39,912 bases of DNA from Deltaproteobacteria bacterium (GTDB lineage: Bacteria > Myxococcota_A > Polyangia > JAAYKL01). Positions 23,612 through 30,791 of this stretch are shown here, piece after piece. The notes beneath the pieces were generated by a model. That model was not told the origin of the DNA. It saw nothing but the letters and a program-made list of their open reading frames with translations, and searched no databases. The stretch is taken from NCBI GenBank assembly GCA_029565915.1, contig JAKQNG010000097.1, positions 1 through 39,912 of the forward strand, in the 5' to 3' direction. Both the position numbers and the translations under genes were made by a program. The stretch's first letter is position 1; each line of letters opens with the position of its first letter.

Positions 23612-24664
23612 CTATTCCCACAAATAGGGAGGGAATAAAATAAAAAACAGAGGCAGCGGGTCCGGTGCGGTCGTTGCGCCCGCAGCAGTGCAGAGGCATC
23701 CACCGGTGGTCCGGTTGCCCGGAATCTGCAGGGATGCCCGGTGAAGGCCGCCCCCGGTATCCACCAGAGTCGCCTCCGCGAAGAGATCGTCCATACGCAA
23801 CCGGCGTTGCCGTACGATGGAGCCCTGCGCTGTGGCCCCGTCGTTGAACCGCCAGAGCACGGTGGCTGCCGGTATATTTGATTCGGCACGCAGGATCTGC
23901 CAGCAGATTGGGCCGCTGTCGTCGCGGGATGTTGCATGGAGGATCAGCCGGCCCGGCTCGGGGCGCGCCGTCTCCGCGGTGATCGTCCGGGCGTGATGGC
24001 CTTGAAACGACAGCGGATATTGCAGCAGTCGATTCGTCCGGCCGTCCGGGGAGATCGTCCACGAAGCACCGGTCGGTCGCAACCGTTGTCCATCGCTCGC
24101 AATGTGCACGGCCGGTACGGATGCGGGAACCACCAGTTCGAAGATGCCGCGGCGGATGGCCGCTGACGCTGGTTGAACCTTCCAGCGACCGTGGCCGTCG
24201 GGTTGCACGTCGAGCAGGGGTGGACTGCAGGAGCCCACGCAGAGGGCGGATGGCGCAGTCATTCGAAAACCCGGTCCCCGCAGTACAATGGCGTATCGTC
24301 CTTCCGGCAGCCACGGATCGCTGATGGCAGTGATGATATAGGCCTCATTGTCGATATCGGGGCGGATCCGCGTAACGGCCATGCGGAAAATCAGTGTTCC
24401 CCTTCCGTCCGGAAACACGGCACCGACAGATCGCTTGAGAACCACCGACCACTCTTTCCATATCCCGGGCTGCTGCACACCGGGTGGCGGCGTGAGAAAA
24501 AGGGGCAGGGCGGCGCGGAGTTCCACCGGTTCGCCGGCGCGCAGCCGAAGCGGATGCTCCTTTGAAGGGGCGCGGATGCCCGACGGGTCTGCTGCCCCGA
24601 CAAACGTCGGGAATGAGAGGCAGATCAGCGTCGCGGCGCCGAATAGGAATAACCGTGCCGTCAA
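23612..24664 (-). CDS. Exported protein with MYXO-CTERM-like tail, TTG start
   Basis: The 350-residue frame has only TTG as a plausible start, at 24664, overlapping the stop of the protease gene (TTGA). From there a good signal peptide follows (MTARLFLFGAATLICLSF, cleavage near VGAADP). The body is a mostly beta protein with no family I can name; segments PEGRYAIVLRGPGFRMTAPSA, written as PEGRYAIVLRGPGF, and LCVGSCSPP suggest Ig-like strands. The C-terminus has TGGCLCTAAG followed by a hydrophobic run PLPLFFILFPPYLWE. A Cys-x-Cys before a hydrophobic segment recalls MYXO-CTERM sorting tags, but the usual basic end is missing. The last codons contain a T6 run, where slippage would change the tail. 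It probably works with the protease by position. Confidence 0.65.
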   Translation of the reverse strand: MTARLFLFGAATLICLSFPTFVGAADPSGIRAPSKEHPLRLRAGEPVELRAALPLFLTPPPGVQQPGIWKEWSVVLKRSVGAVFPDGRGTLIFRMAVTRIRPDIDNEAYIITAISDPWLPEGRYAIVLRGPGFRMTAPSALCVGSCSPPLLDVQPDGHGRWKVQPASAAIRRGIFELVVPASVPAVHIASDGQRLRPTGASWTISPDGRTNRLLQYPLSFQGHHARTITAETARPEPGRLILHATSRDDSGPICWQILRAESNIPAATVLWRFNDGATAQGSIVRQRRLRMDDLFAEATLVDTGGGLHRASLQIPGNRTTGGCLCTAAGATTAPDPLPLFFILFPPYLWE

Positions 24665-27612
24665 TCCGCCCGCCGCAGGAAGAGTGCGTTTGAAGACATG
24701 GTGTTGGCGTCGTGCCGCGCCACGACCACCACCCGGTTGGCTCCGGGTTTCAGCGCCACTTCGAACGAGAAATCATATTCTGTTACTGCGGACGGCAGGG
24801 GATGGTAGGCGAGTTTGTCGTCTTCCAGGTAGAGCAGCAGATCCCGGACCCCGTCAGGATGGCTGACGTGGCCGGAAATCCGGACCTTTTCGCCGCTGAC
24901 GACGAGCTCCTGCGGCCCGTTGAACAAGATGACCGGCGGACGGGAGAGAACCGGAGTAAAAGCGCCGTCGCCCTTTCCACCCGGCACACAGTCGGACATC
25001 CTTACGAAGCCGCGCTGTTCGCCGGAAACCAGTCGAAAGAAATCGCCGACCGATCCGTCCACGCGGAAGGAACTGCCGCGTTCCGCAGTCGCGAACACAC
25101 GGGCCGCGGCATCGGGGGATGTGCGCACGGGAATCGTCCGTCCACCGTCGACCGTCACCGTGCCGGAGGCGGTTTCCAGTGCGGCGGCGCCGCGGTGGAT
25201 GGGCAGGGAAATCACCTGCTGCTGCAGGGGTACGAGGGACGGCATCCGGAACGGAACCCACTCTTCAAAGACAAGGGTGACAGTGGCCTTGTCCACCTTC
25301 ACGTCTTCGGGGATCAGCAGTTCGAATGTGCCCTCCGCTGCGCTGCCGCGGCTTAACTTGCCGAGTGCCACATGCCCGGCTTCCACATCGATGCCCGGCC
25401 CCGCAGAGAGATTGGCGACGGTGCGGAACGTGTCACCGGGGCCCGCGTTGCGCACGCGCATCCGCATGAGAAATCGTTCGCCGGGCTCCATGAATCCGTT
25501 GCCGTTGCTCAGATCTTCCATGGCCCAGTCGTATTCCAGCAGCGGTTTTACCCGGCCTTCTGTGCGTACGGATATCCGCGCGGGTTCCGGTACGATTCCC
25601 TCATGACTGAAAAACTCGATGTCGACCGGATCGACGCGATTGGCGAGAAGGGGAGGCATCTCCACCACCGCGGTCCATTTGGCTTTCCCTCCTGGCGCCA
25701 CCCGTCCCAGGGCCACCTCCAGGCCGGACAGGAGTCCGTTGTCACTCTTTGTCTTGGCGCGCAGCCGGTGAACGGGAGTATTCCCCGTGTTTTTCACCGA
25801 CACGTCCAGAGTCAGTTTTTTTCCACCCACCGCGTTACCCGAGACGGCAACAATCGCCTTCAGGGTGGGAGTTGGCGTCATCTGCGCGACCAGCGGTTCT
25901 TCCCGGTTCTCGGGCGTGGTCCAGTCCACGCCGAAGCGGGTCAGGGCTTTTTCGACATTCTGGTTTTCCACTCGGGAATCTTCGGCGACCAGGTCTGAAG
26001 CAGTCAGCAGCAGTTCGGCTGTCGTTGTGCCCGATGCGGCGGCCAGCAGGCGGCGGGCAAACTCCAACTCGAACCGGTGGCGATAGGGGCGGTCGTCGGT
26101 GTTATCGAGGTAGCAGCGCTGGACCATGTCCAGATCCCGTCGTCGCTGCTCTGCGGAGATGAAGTACTTCATGGGAATGGCGCCGGGCCTGTCGGCGCGC
26201 ACCATTTCGCTGGCCCTTGAGAGGTGGGCATCCAGGCTCGCCTCGGACAGTTCGCGGTCCCGTGCCGAAATGACAAGACCTTCCCTGTCAATGACGGTGG
26301 GCAGAAAATAGACATCCGGCGATACGCCCACGGCCTGAATCGAAATGTCGCCGGGGATCAGGTACTGCTGGATGGTCATGCGCAGGGCGCCGTCATCGGG
26401 CAGTCCGATGATGTTCTGGACAGAACCTTTTCCAAAAGAGGTTTCTCCCACGAGGATGGCCCGACCGTGGTTGCGCAGGGCCCCGGAAAGGATTTCGGCC
26501 GCAGAGGCCGTGTAGGCGTCGATGAGCGCCGCAATCGGGTAGTCGGGTTCTGTGCCGCGCGCCTCCGCGTTGCGCACCTCTCGATCATCCTTTGCCCGCC
26601 CCGCGGTGGTCACCAGCGTGCCGCTGGAGATGAAGAGGTCGGCGATTTCGATGGCCGCGTCCAGCAGTCCGCCGGGATTGTTGCGCAGATCGAGGATCAG
26701 TCCCTTCATGCCCGCCCCGTGCAGCTTTTCGAGGGCGGTTGCCATTTCGTCCGCGCTGCCCTGCTGAAACGCCTCCAGCTCGATGTAACCGATGTTGTCG
26801 TCGAGCATCTTCCAGCGGACGCTGTCAATGGGAATGCGGCGACGCACGATTTTGAGGGTTTTCTTCGAGCCGTCCCTTCGCGCGATCCCCACCGTCACTT
26901 CGGTGCCGGGCTTGCCCCGGAGCTGGTCTGCCGCTTCGGACGTGGTGATGTTCACCGTGGAATCGCCGTCGATGCGCAGGATCTGGTCGCCCACCCGGAG
27001 CCCCGCCTGCTGGGCGGGAGTGCCGTCGAATACCTCCACCACCGTGAGGGTGCCGTTGCAGGGTTCCCGGTAATCCGTGGTAATCCGGATGCCGATCCCT
27101 TCAAACTCACCCCGTGTACTCATCTGCATCTCGTTCCACACGTCCGGCGTCATGGCGCTCGTATGAGGGTCGAGGGTGGAGAGCAACCCGTTCACGGCTT
27201 CGTATTCAATCATGCGGTAGTTCGGCTTCGGATCGCCGGGTAACGCCTCCGCCAGAAAGCGGAAGACCCGGTAGAAGGCGCGGGAAAGCCCCCATGGACT
27301 GTTCACGTCGTTCAGCGGTACCGACAACTGCCGTTCCAGCACGCTGACCACCGCCACTTCTTCCGACCAGGACACCGTCACCTCCGCCACCTGTTTCTGG
27401 ATCGCGTTCAGCGCGGCGCGGAACATCCTGCGCGGATCCATCCGGCTGGAATCGTAATATTCTTCAAGCACCGCCAGAATGGTTCGATCCATCACCTTTG
27501 CCGCGGCGAGATCGTGTTTCGTTCCGTCATCCGTCGGTGCCCCGGCGGACGCCTGCCCGCAGACGAGCACGGCTGTCAGAATCCATCCGGTCGCTGTCAT
27601 CGCGGTCTTCAT
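24661..27612 (-). CDS. S41 carboxy-terminal processing protease with long C-terminal extension
   Basis: The 983-residue protein has a signal peptide (MKTAMTATGWILTAVLVCG), a helical N-terminal region, a PDZ domain (~165-255, with EGIGIRITTD and GLRVGDQILRIDGDS) and an S41 protease core (~265-435). The catalytic Ser370 lies in DAYTASAAEIL and Lys395 in TSFGKGSVQN, the expected Ser-Lys dyad of CtpA/Prc enzymes. CtpA proteins are usually 400-550 residues. Here ~500 residues follow, with CARDB-like beta domains (LTLDVSVKNTGNTPVHRLRA, MRMRVRNAGPGDTF), an SH3-like stretch (IPVRTSPDAAARVFATAERG) and a last beta sandwich. These probably bind substrate or cell wall in the periplasm. It opens the long minus-strand run. 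Confidence 0.92.
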   Translation of the reverse strand: MKTAMTATGWILTAVLVCGQASAGAPTDDGTKHDLAAAKVMDRTILAVLEEYYDSSRMDPRRMFRAALNAIQKQVAEVTVSWSEEVAVVSVLERQLSVPLNDVNSPWGLSRAFYRVFRFLAEALPGDPKPNYRMIEYEAVNGLLSTLDPHTSAMTPDVWNEMQMSTRGEFEGIGIRITTDYREPCNGTLTVVEVFDGTPAQQAGLRVGDQILRIDGDSTVNITTSEAADQLRGKPGTEVTVGIARRDGSKKTLKIVRRRIPIDSVRWKMLDDNIGYIELEAFQQGSADEMATALEKLHGAGMKGLILDLRNNPGGLLDAAIEIADLFISSGTLVTTAGRAKDDREVRNAEARGTEPDYPIAALIDAYTASAAEILSGALRNHGRAILVGETSFGKGSVQNIIGLPDDGALRMTIQQYLIPGDISIQAVGVSPDVYFLPTVIDREGLVISARDRELSEASLDAHLSRASEMVRADRPGAIPMKYFISAEQRRRDLDMVQRCYLDNTDDRPYRHRFELEFARRLLAAASGTTTAELLLTASDLVAEDSRVENQNVEKALTRFGVDWTTPENREEPLVAQMTPTPTLKAIVAVSGNAVGGKKLTLDVSVKNTGNTPVHRLRAKTKSDNGLLSGLEVALGRVAPGGKAKWTAVVEMPPLLANRVDPVDIEFFSHEGIVPEPARISVRTEGRVKPLLEYDWAMEDLSNGNGFMEPGERFLMRMRVRNAGPGDTFRTVANLSAGPGIDVEAGHVALGKLSRGSAAEGTFELLIPEDVKVDKATVTLVFEEWVPFRMPSLVPLQQQVISLPIHRGAAALETASGTVTVDGGRTIPVRTSPDAAARVFATAERGSSFRVDGSVGDFFRLVSGEQRGFVRMSDCVPGGKGDGAFTPVLSRPPVILFNGPQELVVSGEKVRISGHVSHPDGVRDLLLYLEDDKLAYHPLPSAVTEYDFSFEVALKPGANRVVVVARHDANTMSSNALFLRRAD

Positions 27613-27677
27613 GCAGAGATCACCTCAATTCCGAATCATCGCGCGTTCATTGGTCCAGTCCGATTCTTTAGCAGGAC

Positions 27678-27706
27678 TTGACCCCCTTGGAAAGAAGTCA
27701 TACAAC
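27678..27706 (+). promoter_or_regulatory. Predicted promoter of tRNA-Leu
   Basis: TTGACC (27678-27683) and TACAAC (27701-27706) are separated by 17 bases. They match 5/6 and 4/6 positions of the sigma-70 consensus. The predicted start is about 39 bases before the tRNA 5' end, a normal leader length for a single tRNA gene. Confidence 0.55.
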
Positions 27707-27714
27707 CCGCTGAC

Positions 27715-27738
27715 GGATTCCGGATCATCCGGAAATCC
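27715..27738. repeat. Inverted repeat between promoter and tRNA-Leu
   Basis: CCGGAT (27720-27725), a single C, then ATCCGG (27727-27732) form a near-continuous palindrome. GGATT (27715-27719) pairs with AATCC (27734-27738) outside it, with one bulged A. As RNA it would be an 11-bp hairpin in the 5' leader of the tRNA precursor. No T run follows, so it is not a terminator. Confidence 0.35.
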
Positions 27739-27751
27739 CTCAGGAAATCCC

Positions 27752-27834
27752 GCGAGGATGGCGGAACCAGGCAGACGCGCTGGATTTAGGTTCCAGTACC
27801 TTACGGTGTGGGGGTTCGATTCCCCCTCCTCGCA
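27752..27834 (+). tRNA. tRNA-Leu (anticodon UAG)
   Basis: The 83-base gene folds into a class II cloverleaf. The acceptor stem pairs GCGAGGA (27752-27758) with TCCTCGC (27827-27833), with A27834 as discriminator. The D arm has GCG/CGC. The anticodon stem is CTGGA/TCCAG around the loop TTTAGGT, giving anticodon UAG, which reads CUA and other CUN leucine codons. A variable arm ACC-TTAC-GGT and the T arm GGGGG-TTCGATT-CCCCC complete it. The CCA end is not encoded. It converges with the PII-like gene, whose stop is 20 bases away, and no other tRNA is near. Confidence 0.97.
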
Positions 27835-27854
27835 TGGAAAGACGAGCGGCGGTG

Positions 27855-28205
27855 TTACTCCGATGGGGTGTCGGCTTCCGGGCGGCCGGCGATTTCCTGT
27901 GCTTCCAGCATTCCCAGCGCCCGATCCACCGGCACCACGAATACAAAGCCCACGCCGGGCTGGTCCAGTTTTCCCGCTTTAACCATGGCCTCCAGCACCT
28001 GATCCACCAGGCGCTCTTCGAGAATGATGAAGATGATTTCCTTCTCGGGCTGGATGGCGAGGCCGAGAATTCCCAGCCGTTCCCGGATGCCCTGGCCCCG
28101 GCCGTAGAACACCGTGGCGGCCGGTGCCCCCGCCTTGATGGCCGCGCCGACGGTCTTGTCGGCCATGCCGCGCTGGATGATGGCGATGATCATTTTCAGC
28201 TTCAT
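27855..28205 (-). CDS. PII-like signalling protein paired with DUF1538
   Basis: The 116-residue protein has the ferredoxin-like PII fold pattern: strand MKLKMIIAII, helix DKTVGAAIKAGAPAATVF, then a glycine-rich YGRGQGIRERLG, strand KEIIFIILEE, helix LVDQVLEAMVKAGK and strand GVGFVFVVPV. Classical GlnB/GlnK features are altered. There is no Tyr51 in the T-loop, which is short, and the B-loop TGxxGDGKIF is replaced by AGKLDQPGVGF. It therefore belongs to the wider PII-like group, and uridylylation is unlikely. The ATG overlaps the DUF1538 stop by four bases (ATGA), so the two are co-translated, and it probably controls that membrane protein. Ligand unknown. Confidence 0.85.
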   Translation of the reverse strand: MKLKMIIAIIQRGMADKTVGAAIKAGAPAATVFYGRGQGIRERLGILGLAIQPEKEIIFIILEERLVDQVLEAMVKAGKLDQPGVGFVFVVPVDRALGMLEAQEIAGRPEADTPSE

Positions 28206-29884
28206 TTTTGTTTCCTCTGTGCCCGGATGAACGGTGTCGTCCTGGTGACGAGCAAGCCGACGGCGAGCACCGAAATAATGGGCCACACGGAGCCCATGGC
28301 AATCAGGGAGAACCCGTCCGCGGCGCCGACGGCACTGGCAACGCCGAGGCCCAGGGCAATGAGGACCGGTGAAGTGATATCGCCGGTGGTGACGCCGCCG
28401 GAGTCCCAGCCGATGTTGACGAATTTTTCTTCGCTGAGCACCGTGAGCAGCAGGACGAGTCCGTAACTCGGAATCAGAATCCACAGGGTTGGCCATCCGA
28501 ACAGGATTCTGGCCACGCCGATGGCGAGACCAACGCCCACGCCGAATCCCACCGTGTGCATGACAACCGATTTTTTCAGCGCGCCGGCGGTCACGTTGTC
28601 CACGGTCATGCCCAGAGCCGCCAGTGCGGGTTCAGCGAGGCTGGCGCCGTAGCCCGCAATGAATCCGAATGCGATGACGACGACCCGCCCCCAGAATGGC
28701 CCGTACAGACCTTCTCCATCGCCCGTGCTTCCGGAACCCGGATTTCCCGTGAATGACAGAATGGAGCTGCGGCCTACCGCGTCGCCCAGAGGAGTGAGTC
28801 CCCATTCGAGTCCAATCTTGAAAAGAAGAAGTCCAATCAGCGCAAACACAATGCCGACGGCTACATGTTCCAGATCGCGGATCGGTTCGCGGAGGACCAC
28901 CCTCTGGACGATCAGCATAATGGCCATGAGCGGTACGATGGCCTGGGAGGCCGAGAGAAAATGTCCGCCGACGGCGGCCAGTGCATTTGCGCGAACGGGA
29001 TCAACGGCTGCGGCAGCGGCCCGGGCGGCGAGATACGCTTCTCCCTCCTGCGCCGACATGAAATTGCCCGTCCATGAGTGATAAAGTCCCATGATTAAGA
29101 AAGTGATGATCGGCCAGATGGAACACAGGGCGATGATGCCGAATCCCGCCATTCCGTCACGGTTGCGCCCCAGGGCATTGGCCAGGCCCACGCCCAGTGC
29201 CAGCAGAAGTGGTGCAGTGACCGTGCCGGTGGTGATGCCTCCCGTATCCCAGGCCATTCCCAGCAGACAGGAGGCGTTGCAGTCCAGGGCGGCCAGCAGG
29301 GAGAGGATGGAAACGATAAAGAGGGGCGGAAGAATGGTCCACTTCAGGCTCCACCCCCGGACAAAGCGGTAGATGCCGTTGCAGGCGCCGATGCCCACGC
29401 CGATGGAGAGGACCCACAGGACCATCTCTGTGCGCACATTCAGATAATCGAACAGCAGGGGGGAGCGCTGCGGCGAAATTTTCTCGCCCAGCACCCGGAG
29501 GGTGGCGATGGCCGGCTCCGCCATGTTGGCCGTTGTTCCCAGAATGCAGGCCACCAGAAAGATGAGGGAGAGGCGGGCCTTGGCCGGCATGGTTGAACCG
29601 ATGTTTTCACCGAGTGGCATCACACCGATCCGCAGGCCGTCGATGAAGAACATCAAACCGAGGATGACGGCACACATGCCTGCGGCGATGCCCAGCGGAT
29701 TGTCCAGGTTCAACAGGCGGAACACGAAGAACTGGAAACCGAGCAGAAACAGGATGATGGGTCCGATGGCGCGGAGCTGATCAAAGAGTCGCTCGCGCAC
29801 ATACGGCATCAGGATGGTGTACACCAGTCGCGCGTCGATTCGCGCCCGGTACGTCACCTCTATCGGCTGTTTTTTTTCAGTCAT
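28202..29884 (-). CDS. DUF1538 family multi-pass membrane protein (internal duplication)
   Basis: The 560-residue protein has about a dozen predicted membrane helices and matches DUF1538. Its two halves are related. GLRIGVMPLGENIGS (~83-97) matches GLEWGLTPLGDAVGR; NMAEPAIATL (~120) matches SLAEPALAAL; and LGMAWDTGGITTGTVTAPLL (from ~208) matches NIGWDSGGVTTGDITSPVL (from 490). The repeated WD(T/S)GG(I/V)TTG motif in each half is likely the functional core of an inverted- or tandem-repeat transporter or channel. The substrate is not known; the overlap with a PII-like gene suggests a nitrogen- or carbon-related small solute. It has a basic C-terminus and an N-terminal cytoplasmic helix. It is divergent from the lipoprotein gene at 30030. 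Confidence 0.9.
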   Translation of the reverse strand: MTEKKQPIEVTYRARIDARLVYTILMPYVRERLFDQLRAIGPIILFLLGFQFFVFRLLNLDNPLGIAAGMCAVILGLMFFIDGLRIGVMPLGENIGSTMPAKARLSLIFLVACILGTTANMAEPAIATLRVLGEKISPQRSPLLFDYLNVRTEMVLWVLSIGVGIGACNGIYRFVRGWSLKWTILPPLFIVSILSLLAALDCNASCLLGMAWDTGGITTGTVTAPLLLALGVGLANALGRNRDGMAGFGIIALCSIWPIITFLIMGLYHSWTGNFMSAQEGEAYLAARAAAAAVDPVRANALAAVGGHFLSASQAIVPLMAIMLIVQRVVLREPIRDLEHVAVGIVFALIGLLLFKIGLEWGLTPLGDAVGRSSILSFTGNPGSGSTGDGEGLYGPFWGRVVVIAFGFIAGYGASLAEPALAALGMTVDNVTAGALKKSVVMHTVGFGVGVGLAIGVARILFGWPTLWILIPSYGLVLLLTVLSEEKFVNIGWDSGGVTTGDITSPVLIALGLGVASAVGAADGFSLIAMGSVWPIISVLAVGLLVTRTTPFIRAQRKQK

Positions 29885-29897
29885 CGCCGCTGAGCGG

Positions 29898-29922
29898 TCT
29901 ATAGCACAGTCGGGCCGGCCCG
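29898..29922 (-). promoter_or_regulatory. Possible extended -10 and palindrome before DUF1538
   Basis: On the minus strand TGC-TATAGA resembles an extended -10 element, with TATAGA at 29898-29903; this would give a very short leader before the ATG at 29884. A perfect 12-base palindrome CGGGCC-GGCCCG at 29911-29922 covers the place where a -35 box would be. It may be an operator, but GC-rich palindromes also arise by chance in this sequence. Confidence 0.28.
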
Positions 29923-29959
29923 CACATTCCTATTCACCCGAAGGGAAAATTCAGATCAC

Positions 29960-29988
29960 TTGCAATTGATAAACGTTTTAAGTAAATA
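29960..29988 (+). promoter_or_regulatory. Predicted promoter of the lipoprotein gene at 30030
   Basis: TTGCAA (29960-29965) and TAAATA (29983-29988) are 17 bases apart in an AT-rich patch. They match 4/6 and 3/6 of the sigma-70 consensus. The start would lie near 29995, followed by the ribosome site AAGGAG at 30016-30021. Confidence 0.35.
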
Positions 29989-30029
29989 GCGTGGGTACCG
30001 ACAATCCCCCAAACCAAGGAGTTTGACGA

Positions 30030-30761
30030 ATGAAACGTTTCATCATTTTTGTAACTGTGATGATTGCCACAGCCGCGTTTGTCAGCTGCGGCGGTGCCAA
30101 CATGAACAAGGAAAAGCGGCTGAAGGACAAGGCGCTGGAAAACACGCCCGACGATTACACCCCGGTGGCGGCCATCCTGGGCTCCAATCCGCAGCTCGAC
30201 ACCGCGGGGGTGGACGATACGGACACCGGAGGCCAGGAAGTGGCCGGCGACGCCACGATTCCGCAGGATCAGGATTATGTGGGCGGCACCATGGCGGTGT
30301 TCGTGCCGACGGTCGTGGCCAACGGCGAAGAAATCAAGGCCACCTACAAGATCGCCGAGGCAACGAATGTGGGCACAGTGGTCATGCAGGATCTGAAATC
30401 CGGCCAGGAAGTGGAAGTGGCGCCGGGCATGTACGACATCACCTTCACTACCAAGGCAGTGGCGGGCGATCCCGAAATGACGCTGCGCGGAGTGGAACTG
30501 GTGCAGGGTCGGCGGATCCGGCGGCAGGTCAAGTTTCCGGTGGGCGAGATCACCCTCGTGTCCGCGGGCGGCGGCTGCAAGTCAGCGAAAATCCAGCTCA
30601 AGCTGAAGGATTCGTCCGACTGGATGTCCGGTTCTTATTCCACCTGCAAGCCCATCAAACTGATGGCCGGTGAATACATCGCCAAGCAGGGCACCATCGA
30701 AATCACCGGAATCATCGTTTACGACGGCGGCACCCGCAAGGTCACCATCCGCAACCAGTAG
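30030..30761 (+). CDS. Lipoprotein of unknown function
   Basis: The ATG at 30030 has AAGGAG eight bases upstream and gives 243 residues. The signal ends in FVSC (Cys20), then Gly-Gly. Residues ~25-85 are polar, acidic and likely disordered (TPDDYTPVAAILG, DDTDTGGQEVAG). Residues ~88-243 form a beta-rich domain with two similar halves: ATYKIAEATNVGTVVMQDL to ELVQGRRIRRQVKFPVGEI, and the later AKIQLKLKDSSDW to GIIVYDGGTRKVTIRNQ. Each half has a strand-GMYDI or GEYIA strand pattern like small PEGA/Ig modules. I do not recognise a named family. It stands alone between a divergent DUF1538 gene and a convergent glgP. Confidence 0.8.
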   Translation: MKRFIIFVTVMIATAAFVSCGGANMNKEKRLKDKALENTPDDYTPVAAILGSNPQLDTAGVDDTDTGGQEVAGDATIPQDQDYVGGTMAVFVPTVVANGEEIKATYKIAEATNVGTVVMQDLKSGQEVEVAPGMYDITFTTKAVAGDPEMTLRGVELVQGRRIRRQVKFPVGEITLVSAGGGCKSAKIQLKLKDSSDWMSGSYSTCKPIKLMAGEYIAKQGTIEITGIIVYDGGTRKVTIRNQ

Positions 30762-30791
30762 CCCTCCTCTGCGGTATTCCATCCGCGGTTG

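Noticed and set aside
23562-24314. N-terminal extension of the lipoprotein frame
   Set aside because: The frame is open, but it overlaps the exported protein gene, has no start with a ribosome site, and would bury the lipoprotein signal at 23561.
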